64,000 nucleotides of DNA from NCBI GenBank assembly GCA_910577055.1, contig CAJTKX010000002.1:62001-126000 (forward strand), written 5' to 3'. This DNA is from an uncultured Christensenella sp. Lineage in GTDB: Bacteria > Bacillota > Clostridia > Christensenellales > Borkfalkiaceae. This document shows positions 23,784 to 31,452 of this stretch, piece by piece; within the stretch, counting starts at the first letter, position 1, and every line of letters begins with the position of its first letter. The notes under the pieces were generated by a model. That model was not told the DNA's origin and searched no databases. It saw only the letters and a list, made by a program, of their open reading frames with translations. The position numbers and the translations under genes are program-made.

Positions 23784-25193
23784 ATGCGCAATTTCCCAAA
23801 GTTATTTTTAAAACCGAATTTTTGGATAATAGTTTTAATTGCGGCACAGATTGCCGCAATTATTTTTTTATGCCTATATCTGCCCGCGTTTTTGCCGATA
23901 ACCGTTGCATTTGCCGCAGTGTGGGTTTTAACGGCAGTGACAAGCGTAGTGCTTTTGTTGAGGTGCGGCTCGTCGGAGGTAAAGTGCGCGTGGTTCATAA
24001 TTATAGCGACGGTGCCAATAGCGGGCGCGCTGATATTTTTTATTGCAACGGCTAAGCCCAAGCCGCACGGCGTTTTAAAGATAAATTCCGAAGAAACGGG
24101 GCTTGCCAAGGCGGCGAATATCGTTTGCGGAACGGCGCTTGCCGGCTACGACAAGGCGAAGTATTTTTCAACGGGAATGAAGTTTTGGAACTGCGCGATT
24201 GCCGAAATAGAAAGCGCAAGAAAATCCGTCTGCATAGAGTTCTTTATAATAAGCCGAGGTCAACTTTTTAACCGCGTTATGGGCGCGCTTGAAACGGCGC
24301 GGGCGCGTGGCGCGGAAATTAAAATTATTTGCGACGGCGTGGGTTCGGCGTTCAGAATAAACCGCAAGGACATAAAGCGGCTGCAAAAAGCGGGTATGAA
24401 AGTTAAAGTTTTTAATCGCTTGCCCCCCTTCCCCCGTGCCAATATAAATTTGCGCGACCACCGCAAGATTATTACCGTGGACGGACGCGTTGCTTTTACG
24501 GGGGGAGTAAACCTTGCCGACGAGTATATTAACCTTGACAGCCCCTACGGGTTTTGGAAGGACACGGGGCTTGCCGTATACGGCGAAGCGGCGAAGGTGT
24601 TCGAGGGAATGTTTTCGGCAATGTGGAACGGGCGACACGAAATGCCCGCACCCGCCCGCGGAGAGAAAAACTGTTTGCCGTTTTACGACAGCCCCGACTG
24701 CAAGACCTTTTGCGAGGACGCATACATTGCGGCGATAAGCTCCGCCAACGAACGGGTGCATATCTTCACGCCCTATTTTTGCGTAAGCGAAAAGGCGGCG
24801 GCAGCGCTTGCGTTCACTGCGCAGCGCGGCGTGGACGTGACTGTTATAATTCCGCATATCCCGGATAAAAAATATGCGTTCGAGGTATCCAAAGCCTTTG
24901 CGCAAAGCCTTAAAAAAAGCGGAGTGAAATTCTACGAATACACCCCCGGTTTTATGCACGCAAAGACGGTTATTTGCGACGACAGCGTATTTTTGGGCAG
25001 TTATAACTTCGACTTTCGCTCAACCCACTACAACTACGAGTGCGGCGTTCTGTTCAATGAGGATATTTGCGCCGAGGTAGAGCGCGACTTTCAAAACAGC
25101 CTTGCACTGTCTACCGAGATGCAAGCCGGAAAGCTTTCCCGTTTAAAAAGGCTTTCATGCTTTATCCTTAGGCTGTTCGCCCCGCTGATTTAA
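23784..25193 (+). CDS. cls: Cardiolipin synthase (phospholipase D family)
   Basis: It makes cardiolipin from phosphatidylglycerol at the membrane. Two N-terminal membrane helices lie in the first 85 residues. Two HKD motifs follow: RDHRKIITVDG with GGVNLADEY, and MHAKTVICDD with SYNFDFRS. At 469 residues the length is standard. The start at 23784 has no ribosome-binding site but lies 23 bases after the upstream stop, so coupling is possible. The C-terminal end (RLKRLSCFILRLFAPLI) matches the usual Cls ending. Confidence 0.93.
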   Translation: MRNFPKLFLKPNFWIIVLIAAQIAAIIFLCLYLPAFLPITVAFAAVWVLTAVTSVVLLLRCGSSEVKCAWFIIIATVPIAGALIFFIATAKPKPHGVLKINSEETGLAKAANIVCGTALAGYDKAKYFSTGMKFWNCAIAEIESARKSVCIEFFIISRGQLFNRVMGALETARARGAEIKIICDGVGSAFRINRKDIKRLQKAGMKVKVFNRLPPFPRANINLRDHRKIITVDGRVAFTGGVNLADEYINLDSPYGFWKDTGLAVYGEAAKVFEGMFSAMWNGRHEMPAPARGEKNCLPFYDSPDCKTFCEDAYIAAISSANERVHIFTPYFCVSEKAAAALAFTAQRGVDVTVIIPHIPDKKYAFEVSKAFAQSLKKSGVKFYEYTPGFMHAKTVICDDSVFLGSYNFDFRSTHYNYECGVLFNEDICAEVERDFQNSLALSTEMQAGKLSRLKRLSCFILRLFAPLI

Positions 25194-25234
25194 GTTGACT
25201 GCGCCCGCGTTTGAAGTAACCGACAATCATTTGA

Positions 25235-25263
25235 TTGACCGCGCCCAACCGCCGTGGTATAAT
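25235..25263 (+). promoter_or_regulatory. Leaderless promoter of the phosphodiesterase gene
   Basis: TTGACC (25235-25240) and TATAAT (25258-25263) are 17 bases apart. The ATG at 25270 comes exactly 6 bases after the -10 box. Confidence 0.85.
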
Positions 25264-25269
25264 ACCGTT

Positions 25270-25797
25270 ATGAAACTTTTGATTGCATCGGATATACACG
25301 GCTCGGCAAAATATTGCAAGCAGCTTTTAGAAGCGTACCGCAAGGAGGGCGCGGGAATGCTGTTGCTCCTCGGGGATATACTCTATCACGGACCGAGAAA
25401 CCCTTTACCCGACGAATACGCCCCGCAAGAAGTAGCGAATCTTTTGGGCGAAATTAAAGAAAAAATAATATGCGTGCGCGGCAACTGTGACGGAGAAGTG
25501 GACCAAATGGTGCTGCCCTTCCCCATTACCCCCGATTATGCTTTGGTGTTTGCCGACGGTGTAAGAATTTATCTTTCGCACGGGCACAGAGAAGCGCCTC
25601 CCCTTTCTGACGGCGACGTATATATTACGGGACACACGCATGTGCCGTTAAAGGAACGCTGCGGATATTTGCACCTTAATCCCGGGTCGGTATCGTTGCC
25701 GAAAGAGGGCAGCGCGCACGGATATATTTTATATGATAACGGGCGCTTTTTATTCAAAGATTTTGACGGCAATATCTACGACAAAATAAAGGTATAA
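25270..25797 (+). CDS. yfcE: YfcE/MJ0936-family phosphodiesterase
   Basis: A 175-residue metallophosphoesterase. Metal-binding motifs appear in order: SDIHGS near residue 8, LLGDILYHG near 38, VRGNCDGE near 75, LSHGHR near 104, and ITGHTHVPL near 122, ending in NPGSVSLP. It hydrolyses phosphodiesters in vitro, and its natural substrate is unknown. The start at 25270 is preferred over upstream codons because the promoter ends 6 bases before it and the motifs then fit the family length. Confidence 0.9.
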   Translation: MKLLIASDIHGSAKYCKQLLEAYRKEGAGMLLLLGDILYHGPRNPLPDEYAPQEVANLLGEIKEKIICVRGNCDGEVDQMVLPFPITPDYALVFADGVRIYLSHGHREAPPLSDGDVYITGHTHVPLKERCGYLHLNPGSVSLPKEGSAHGYILYDNGRFLFKDFDGNIYDKIKV

Positions 25798-25829
25798 AAA
25801 AATTCCTCCGCGTTTTGCGGAGGATTTTT
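25798..25829. terminator. Bidirectional terminator
   Basis: CCTCCGC pairs with GCGGAGG, flanked by A and T runs, between yfcE and the convergent small membrane protein gene. Confidence 0.8.
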
Positions 25830-25838
25830 CGTCTATTG

Positions 25839-26063
25839 TTAGATAGGCAAAATGCGCAAGATGTGCTTGCTGAAAATCATAAGTATAAGGTCGCACAACC
25901 AAATGATGTTGAAACCGAAGAAAATACGAATGATTGCCGCAACGATTTTGCCGTCTTGAATTCTGGTGATAATTCCGCAAAGCCAAGAAGTAATGGGAAT
26001 TATAGCCAAAATCAAGCTAACAATGTAGCTCAAACCAAAATAATCGCCTTTTTTTGCTGCCAT
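25839..26063 (-). CDS. Small membrane protein, unknown
   Basis: A 74-residue protein. A short basic start (MAAKKGDYFG) is followed by two or three hydrophobic segments (YIVSLILAIIPITSWLCG, then IIRIFFGFNIIWLCDLILMI). It resembles the small clostridial membrane proteins often called YqaE or DUF-like, but no family is certain. An AAGGAG ribosome-binding site and its own promoter (26100-26127) support a real gene. Confidence 0.7.
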   Translation of the reverse strand: MAAKKGDYFGLSYIVSLILAIIPITSWLCGIITRIQDGKIVAAIIRIFFGFNIIWLCDLILMIFSKHILRILPI

Positions 26064-26099
26064 TTTTATAAGTCTCCTTTTGAAGTTTTTATTAAATAT

Positions 26100-26127
26100 A
26101 TTATATCATATATGCAAAATATGTCAA
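26100..26127 (-). promoter_or_regulatory. Promoter of the small membrane protein gene
   Basis: TTGACA (26122-26127) and TATAAT (26100-26105) on the minus strand are separated by 16 bases. Confidence 0.75.
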
Positions 26128-26167
26128 CAAATATACTAAAATATTTGATTTTGCGCGCAAAAATGAC

Positions 26168-26198
26168 AAAACCACGTACAATATTTGCACGGGGTTTT
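26168..26198 (-). terminator. Terminator of the S10-spc-alpha operon
   Basis: A 14-bp stem with one mismatch and one wobble (AAAACCCCGTGCAA with TTGTACGTGGTTTT) lies 9 bases after the rplQ stop. GTCATTTTT follows on the minus strand. Confidence 0.75.
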
Positions 26199-26207
26199 AA
26201 ATCATTT

Positions 26208-26714
26208 TCAGATTAATTCGATAATTGCTTCTTCGGCGCCGTCGCCGCGACGGGTGCCGAGCAAATAAATCCTCGTATAGCCGCCGCCTTGACCAAGTTC
26301 TTCCGCACGCTGTGCGTACTTAGGCGCGATTTCGTTAAAAAGCTTCTCCATCAAGGGGTGCTGAATATCACCCGTTCTCTTCTTGAAATCGGACTTCTTT
26401 TCGTTAAAGGGCTTAACTTCTTGTAAGTCGTAAAGCTTGCCCATAAGTCTACGGCGAACCGCAAGCTTTTTGGGGCTGTCCTTTACGCCCTTTTGGGTAA
26501 TTTCCTTACCTTTTTTGTCCGTAGTCTTTACTTCGAATTCTTCGTTTTCATCGTAAACGGAGATTGCCTTAGTGATGATTTTTTCAACGTAGGGCTGCAA
26601 CTCTTTCGCCTTTGCCTTGGTCGTGGTTATTTTGCCGTACCATAAAAGCTCGGACGCTTGATTTCTTAAAAGAGCTTCTCTTTGCTCTGCCGTTCTTCCC
26701 AATTTGCCGGGCAT
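26208..26714 (-). CDS. rplQ: 50S ribosomal protein L17
   Basis: L17 with the family start RTAEQREALLRNQASELL and the end RAEELGQGGGYTRIYLLGTRRGDGAEEAIIEL. The protein has 168 residues against the usual 112-130. The excess is a charged insertion at roughly residues 60-100 (containing DKKGKEITQKG), as seen in some clostridial L17. It is the last gene of the alpha operon, 4 bases after rpoA. Confidence 0.95.
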   Translation of the reverse strand: MPGKLGRTAEQREALLRNQASELLWYGKITTTKAKAKELQPYVEKIITKAISVYDENEEFEVKTTDKKGKEITQKGVKDSPKKLAVRRRLMGKLYDLQEVKPFNEKKSDFKKRTGDIQHPLMEKLFNEIAPKYAQRAEELGQGGGYTRIYLLGTRRGDGAEEAIIELI

Positions 26715-26718
26715 ACCC

Positions 26719-27672
26719 TTAATCCTCCTTGTTTGACAGTGAAAGTCCGTAAGATTCGAGCTTGATGATAACTTCGTCTAAGGACTTTCTGCCAAGGTTT
26801 CTCACCTTTAACATTTCGTCCTCGGTCTTTCTCGTTAAATCTTCCACCGTGTGTATGTTTGCGCGCTTTAAGCAGTTGTAGGAACGGACGGAAAGGTCCA
26901 TATCCTCGATTGCCATAGCAAGAATTTTTGCTTGTTTGTCGTCCTCGTTCTTCACAAGAATGTCCAAATCTTTAATAGTATCGGACAAGTCAACGAAAAG
27001 TGAAATGTGGTCTTGCATAATTTTTGCCGCAAGAGATACTATTTCTTTTGCGCTGAACGCGCCGTTCGTCCAGACTTCCAAAGTGAGCTTGTCATAGTCG
27101 GTATTCTGACCTACGCGGGTGTTTTCAACCGAATAGTTTACCTTTTTTACGGGCGTGTAGATACTGTCTACGGGGATATAATCCAAAAGCTCCGTCCGAG
27201 TATGGTCGGCGCCCTTATAGCCGCGGCCGCGACCGATAGTTATTTCCATATCGATTTTGCCGCCCGCGTCCACATAACAGATGTGTTGGTCGCCGTTGAT
27301 AATTTCTATTTCCGCGTCGTCCGAGATGTCGCTTGCCTTGACTTCGCAAGGACCTTCCTTGCAAAGGTGTACCACCTTAACGTAATTGCTGTCCGTTACC
27401 GCGGTTTTGATTGCGAGCGATTTGATGTTGAGGATAATTTCGGTTACGTCCTCTTTTACGCCCGCTATGGCGGAGAATTCGTGCTTGACGCTGCCGTCTA
27501 AAAACCTTATGCCTTGTGCCGCAGCCCCGGGGAGCGCCGACAAAAGTATTCTTCTAAGGCAGTTGCCTATAGTAAGACCGAAACCCTTTTCAAGAGGTTC
27601 AACTACAACTTTCGCGTAAGATTGGTCCTCGCTTTCGTTGACCTCGATTTTGGGCATATCCATTTCGATCAT
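26719..27672 (-). CDS. rpoA: RNA polymerase alpha subunit
   Basis: The dimerising scaffold of RNA polymerase. The N-terminal domain has GFGLTIGNCLRRILLSALPG and a VKEDVTEIILNIK segment. A linker follows, then the C-terminal domain with LSVRSYNCLKRANIHTVEDL and LRNLG-type VRNLGRKSLDEV that binds UP elements. At 317 residues it is normal. It follows rpsD in the alpha operon with a good ribosome-binding site. Confidence 0.97.
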   Translation of the reverse strand: MIEMDMPKIEVNESEDQSYAKVVVEPLEKGFGLTIGNCLRRILLSALPGAAAQGIRFLDGSVKHEFSAIAGVKEDVTEIILNIKSLAIKTAVTDSNYVKVVHLCKEGPCEVKASDISDDAEIEIINGDQHICYVDAGGKIDMEITIGRGRGYKGADHTRTELLDYIPVDSIYTPVKKVNYSVENTRVGQNTDYDKLTLEVWTNGAFSAKEIVSLAAKIMQDHISLFVDLSDTIKDLDILVKNEDDKQAKILAMAIEDMDLSVRSYNCLKRANIHTVEDLTRKTEDEMLKVRNLGRKSLDEVIIKLESYGLSLSNKED

Positions 27673-27699
27673 ATAACTTCCTCCTTTTTATTCTGCAAA

Positions 27700-28329
27700 T
27701 TACTTGGAGTACAGCTCGACAATCATATGCTCGGCAATCTGACTGTCAATATCTTCTCTTTCGGGCAATGCCAAGATTTTACCTTGTAATTTTTCGTTAT
27801 CGAATTCAAGCCATTTGGGGGTGTTGCCGCCCTTTGCGGACTTGATTTGTTCGAAGTATTTGTTAGACGTTTTGCTTTCCTTAACGGTGACCACGTCGCC
27901 TACCTTAACGATATAGGAAGGGATATTTACCTTTCTTCCGTTTACGAGAAAGTGTCCGTGGTTAACAAGCTGCCTTGCCTGAGCGCGCGATACGCCTACG
28001 CCCATACGGTAAACTACGTTATCGAGTCTGCGCTCCAAAAGGGAGAGCATATTTTCACCGGTGATGCCCTTCATTCTGTCGGCTTTCTCGTAGCAAGCGC
28101 GGAACTGCCCCTCTTGCACGCCGTAAATTCTTTTAACCTTTTGCTTTTCGCGAAGCTGTTTGCCGTATTCGGAAACCTTCTTTCTTGCCGCCGCCAAACC
28201 GTGTGCGCCGGGAGCTACGGGTCTTTTTTCAAACGGGCACTTGCCGTTGTAACATTTATCGCCTTTCAAAAACAGCTTTCCGCCCTCTCTTCTGCAAAGA
28301 CGGCATTTAGCTTCTCTGTAAGTTGCCAT
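27700..28329 (-). CDS. rpsD: 30S ribosomal protein S4 (zinc form)
   Basis: A 209-residue primary 16S-binding protein. The N-terminus keeps four zinc-ligand cysteines (Cys9, 12, 26, 31). The S4 RNA-binding domain has LERRLDNVVYRMGVGVSRAQARQLV and GHFLVNGRKVNIPSY. It lies between rpsK and rpoA. Confidence 0.97.
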   Translation of the reverse strand: MATYREAKCRLCRREGGKLFLKGDKCYNGKCPFEKRPVAPGAHGLAAARKKVSEYGKQLREKQKVKRIYGVQEGQFRACYEKADRMKGITGENMLSLLERRLDNVVYRMGVGVSRAQARQLVNHGHFLVNGRKVNIPSYIVKVGDVVTVKESKTSNKYFEQIKSAKGGNTPKWLEFDNEKLQGKILALPEREDIDSQIAEHMIVELYSK

Positions 28330-28341
28330 AACTACTCCTCC

Positions 28342-28740
28342 TTATACTCTGCGACGCTTAGGCGGTCTGCAACCGTTGTGGGGAATGGGTGAAACGTCGG
28401 AAATCAATGTGATTTCCACGTCGCATGCGCCGATTGCCCTTATAGCCGACTCCCTGCCCGCACCGGGACCCTTCACATAAACTTCGGCGGAGCGAAGTCC
28501 GTGCTCTTTTGCTGCTTTAACTGCCGTTTCGGTCGCTTGCTGAGCGGCAAAGGGCGTACCCTTTCTCGAACCTTTGAAGCCGAGGCTGCCCGCCGAGGAC
28601 CAGCTTATTGCGTTACCTTGTAAATCGGTAACGGTAACGAGCGTGTTGTTAAAAGAAGACTGAATGTGAACTTGTCCTCTGTCAACCTTTTTAAGCTCTC
28701 TACGCTTTCTCGTAGTCGTTTGCTTTTTCTGTGCTGCCAT
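28342..28740 (-). CDS. rpsK: 30S ribosomal protein S11
   Basis: 132 residues. The pattern includes VHIQSSFNNTLVTVTDLQGN, FKGSRKGTPFAAQQA, the GPGAGRESAIRA loop, and the C-terminal DVSPIPHNGCRPPKRRRV. It is in the alpha operon, directly after rpsM. Confidence 0.98.
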   Translation of the reverse strand: MAAQKKQTTTRKRRELKKVDRGQVHIQSSFNNTLVTVTDLQGNAISWSSAGSLGFKGSRKGTPFAAQQATETAVKAAKEHGLRSAEVYVKGPGAGRESAIRAIGACDVEITLISDVSPIPHNGCRPPKRRRV

Positions 28741-28742
28741 AA

Positions 28743-29117
28743 TTACTTAGCTCCTTTCTTCTTAGCTACCGTGCGGCGAGGACCTTTTCTTGTCCTTGCG
28801 TTGGTTTTCGTCGATTGTCCGCGAACGGGCAAGCCCTTTCTGTGGCGGATACCGCGATAGCAGCCTATTTCCATAAGGCGTTTGATATTAAGCGATACTT
28901 CCGTACGAAGCTCGCCTTCAACCCTTATATTGTGGTCAATGTATTCTCTTAATTTGGATACGGTCTGCTCGTCCAAATCTTTAACGCGGGTGTTGGGGTC
29001 AACGCCCGTATCTTTCAAGATTTTCTGAGAAGTTTTAAGACCGATACCGTAGATATAAGTGAGTCCTATTTCAACTCTCTTTTCTCTGGGTAAATCTACA
29101 CCGGCAATACGTGCCAT
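28743..29117 (-). CDS. rpsM: 30S ribosomal protein S13
   Basis: 124 residues. It starts MARIAGVDLPREKRVEIGLTY-like and has the GCYRGIRHRKGLPVRGQ segment and a basic C-terminal tail that contacts tRNA. It is the first gene of an internal transcription unit with its own promoter (29257-29285) and a leader of about 130 nt. Confidence 0.98.
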   Translation of the reverse strand: MARIAGVDLPREKRVEIGLTYIYGIGLKTSQKILKDTGVDPNTRVKDLDEQTVSKLREYIDHNIRVEGELRTEVSLNIKRLMEIGCYRGIRHRKGLPVRGQSTKTNARTRKGPRRTVAKKKGAK

Positions 29118-29250
29118 TTTGATTTATTTCCTTCCTTTATATTATTTTTGTAAATGTATATAAACCGCATTAAATCTCCCCTCGTGCTTTGGAATGTGAG
29201 CGGAGATACTAATCGGAATTGTTTTCTGTGCCTCAAAAAGGCGTAAAAGC
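29118..29250 (-). promoter_or_regulatory. Leader RNA of the rpsM-rpsK-rpsD-rpoA-rplQ unit
   Basis: About 130 nt lie between the internal promoter and rpsM. It contains an ATCTCC/GGAGAT stem (29173-29178 with 29202-29207) around a 23-base loop. It may be a ribosomal-protein control site. No known leader consensus was recognised. Confidence 0.45.
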
Positions 29251-29256
29251 TTTGGT

Positions 29257-29285
29257 ATTATACCACAAATTTTATTATTTTGCAA
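29257..29285 (-). promoter_or_regulatory. Internal promoter of the alpha operon
   Basis: TTGCAA (29280-29285) and TATAAT (29257-29262) on the minus strand are spaced 17 bases apart, between infA and rpsM. Confidence 0.8.
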
Positions 29286-29343
29286 TAATTTTTAGGGCAT
29301 TTTGCTCAACAAATAAACGTTATTTTAGTGTTTAACGATTATT

Positions 29344-29369
29344 GCGCAAGCAAAATCACGCTTTTGCGC
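29344..29369 (+). repeat. Fragment of the ~180-bp dispersed element (left end)
   Basis: GCGCAAGCAAAATCACGCTTTTGCGC matches the left-end hairpin of the element at 47192-47372 (one base different). It lies in the infA-rpsM gap. Confidence 0.6.
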
Positions 29370-29399
29370 GCAAAACAGCGCAAATATTTGTGAGCTTTG

Positions 29400-29621
29400 T
29401 CAATTCTTCGAGCGCCAAGTTATTCGACCCTTAGTCAAATCGTACGGGCTGATTTCAAGCTTGACGTTGTCCCCCTCGATGATACGGATATAGTTAAGGC
29501 GGAGCTTGCCCGAAATGTACGCCGTGATGACGTGCCCGTTTGTAAGTTTAACCTTGAAATTTGCGTTGGGAAGGCATTCTATTACCTTGCCCTCGGTTTC
29601 GATAACGTCGTCCTTAGACAT
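29400..29621 (-). CDS. infA: Translation initiation factor IF-1
   Basis: A 73-residue single OB-fold protein. MSKDDVIETEGKVIECLPNA, then the VITAYISGKLRLNYIRI strand set and VKLEISPYDLTKGRITWR, identify it. It lies 9 bases after rpmJ in the map-KOW-rpmJ-infA segment; here rpmJ precedes infA in transcription, the reverse of the B. subtilis order. Confidence 0.96.
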   Translation of the reverse strand: MSKDDVIETEGKVIECLPNANFKVKLTNGHVITAYISGKLRLNYIRIIEGDNVKLEISPYDLTKGRITWRSKN

Positions 29622-29630
29622 TATAACTCC

Positions 29631-29747
29631 TTAACCTTGGCGTTGCTTATGGCTTTTGTTCTTAGAGCAAATTACCATAACTTTGCCGTTTCTTTTAATG
29701 ACCTTGCACTTGTCGCACATAGGTTTTACCGAAGGTCTTACTTTCAT
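29631..29747 (-). CDS. rpmJ: 50S ribosomal protein L36
   Basis: A 38-residue protein starting MKVRPSVKPMCDKCKVIKR. Zinc ligands are Cys11, Cys14, Cys27 and His33, the canonical C+ form. An AAGGAG-type ribosome-binding site precedes it. It is transcribed before infA in this genome. Confidence 0.96.
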   Translation of the reverse strand: MKVRPSVKPMCDKCKVIKRNGKVMVICSKNKSHKQRQG

Positions 29748-29770
29748 AATTGTCTCCTTGTAAGCGCAGA

Positions 29771-30085
29771 TTACGCTTGGTTATTTTCGTTCCCGACTTC
29801 CGCATCGGGTTTAGGGTAGTTGTAATTTTTCAGCGCAGAAAAAATTTCGGTGTCGAAAACTTGCTTGCCTTCGATGATTTTCAAAGCAATCGTTTCCGCC
29901 TTTTCGGGCAGCAAGCGCAGATGCTTTATGTTCTTCTTTTTGGGGGTTGCAAGCTTTTTGAAGTTGCCGTCGGTAACGGCGATTAGTCCGCCTTGTTCGA
30001 TACCGACGATTAAGTAGTACCTTCCTTTATCTCTGCCTTGTTTGCTTTGACATATGCCGCCCACGGCGGGGGAAGTCACTTTCAT
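29771..30085 (-). CDS. KOW-domain RNA-binding protein
   Basis: A 104-residue basic protein with a KOW motif near the N-terminus (VGGICQSKQGRDKGRYYLIVG). It belongs to the L14e-like KOW proteins found between map and infA in many Clostridia and Bacilli; its function is presumed ribosome-associated. The start overlaps the map stop by four bases (ATGA), giving tight coupling. Confidence 0.85.
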   Translation of the reverse strand: MKVTSPAVGGICQSKQGRDKGRYYLIVGIEQGGLIAVTDGNFKKLATPKKKNIKHLRLLPEKAETIALKIIEGKQVFDTEIFSALKNYNYPKPDAEVGNENNQA

Positions 30086-30828
30086 TGTGTTAATATCTCC
30101 ACTCCGTTTTCGGTAATAAGTACGGTGTTTTCATAGTGTGCGGCGGGCTTGTTATCCGCCGTCGTTATCGTCCAACCGTCGTTTCTGTCTTGGTATACTT
30201 TATAAGTACCCATCGTTATCATAGGCTCGATGCAAACGGTCATTCCCGCGCGAAGGCGCATTCCCGTGCCCTTTCTTCCGTAATTGGGCACCGAGGGGTC
30301 CTCATGCATGCTTCTGCCTATCCCGTGCCCCGTTAGGGCGCGGACTACGCCGTAGCCGTGGCTTTCGGCATGGGTTTGAACCGCGTAGCCGATATCGTAA
30401 AGGGGCGTTCCCGCGCGCAAACCCTCGATTGCTTTAAAAAAGCATTCTTCGGTGACTTTGACGAGCTTCCTCTTTTCCTCGGACACGTTGCCGATAAGAA
30501 AAGTTCTTGCCGCGTCGCCGTGGAAACCGTTCTTTTCGGCAGTGATATCAACGCTGACTATATCGCCGTCGAGGATAATTCTGTCGCCGGGGATACCGTG
30601 AACAACCACTTCGTTTACAGATACGCACGAACTTGCGGGATAGCCTTCGTAGCCAAGCTCCGAGGGATACGCTCCACACGAAATAATATATTTGTAAACA
30701 AGTTCGTCTACTTCTTTCGTGGTCATTCCCGCGCGAATATTCTTGCCGACGAATTCAAGGGTTTCCTTGACTATGCGGCAACTTTCACGCATATATTCGA
30801 TTTCTTGTTGATTTTTTATCGTAACCAT
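30082..30828 (-). CDS. map: Methionine aminopeptidase type I
   Basis: It removes the initiator methionine from nascent proteins. The metal ligands fall in the usual places: SVDITAEKNGFHGDAART, GHGIGRSMHEDPSVPN, VCIEPMI and a C-terminal ENTVLIT. At 248 residues it is standard type Ia. It overlaps adk by one base and the KOW gene by four. Confidence 0.97.
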   Translation of the reverse strand: MVTIKNQQEIEYMRESCRIVKETLEFVGKNIRAGMTTKEVDELVYKYIISCGAYPSELGYEGYPASSCVSVNEVVVHGIPGDRIILDGDIVSVDITAEKNGFHGDAARTFLIGNVSEEKRKLVKVTEECFFKAIEGLRAGTPLYDIGYAVQTHAESHGYGVVRALTGHGIGRSMHEDPSVPNYGRKGTGMRLRAGMTVCIEPMITMGTYKVYQDRNDGWTITTADNKPAAHYENTVLITENGVEILTQ

Positions 30829-31451
30829 TACTTATCTAAAACGGCACAGATTTGAGCGAACACCTCGTCTGGGCTGCCCGCACCGCTTGTTACGGTTGCA
30901 AGCTTGCCTTGCGACTTGTAGTAATCGATGAGGGGCGCGGTCTGCGTTTTGTAAGTATCGAGGCGGGATTTAACCGTTTCGGGGTTATCGTCCGCGCGTT
31001 GATACAACTCTTTGCCGCACTTTGCGCAAGTGGTTGCGCCGTTCAAGGTGCTTATGTGATAGCTTTCGCCGCAAACGCAGACGCGTCTGCCGCAAATTCT
31101 GTCCATTAAAAGGCTTTCGTCAACGTCGATGTTTACGCAAAGGTCGATTTTTGCAAACTTATCCAACTCTTCCGCTTGGAACAGATTGCGGGGGAAACCG
31201 TCAAGCATATAGCCGCTTTTTGCGTCGTCCCAAGTAAGTCTGTCCTTTACTATATCGCACGTTACCTCGTCGGGAACGAGCTTGCCCGCGTCAATATACG
31301 ACTTGGCAAGCTTGCCAATCGGGGTGCCGCCCTTGATGTTTGCACGAAAAATGTCGCCCGTGGATATGTGCAGAAGATTGTATTTTTGCTCGATTTTGCT
31401 TGCTTGCGTGCCTTTGCCCGCACCGGGTGCGCCCAATAAAACAATATTCAT
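30828..31451 (-). CDS. adk: Adenylate kinase
   Basis: It interconverts ATP, ADP and AMP. GAPGAGKGTQA is the P-loop, DGFPRN the AMP site. The LID carries Cys residues (VCVCGESYH and CAKCGKEL) as in zinc-binding Gram-positive enzymes, but the first pair is CxC rather than CxxC. At 207 residues it is slightly short. It is co-transcribed with secY. Confidence 0.96.
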   Translation of the reverse strand: MNIVLLGAPGAGKGTQASKIEQKYNLLHISTGDIFRANIKGGTPIGKLAKSYIDAGKLVPDEVTCDIVKDRLTWDDAKSGYMLDGFPRNLFQAEELDKFAKIDLCVNIDVDESLLMDRICGRRVCVCGESYHISTLNGATTCAKCGKELYQRADDNPETVKSRLDTYKTQTAPLIDYYKSQGKLATVTSGAGSPDEVFAQICAVLDK

Positions 31452-31452
31452 A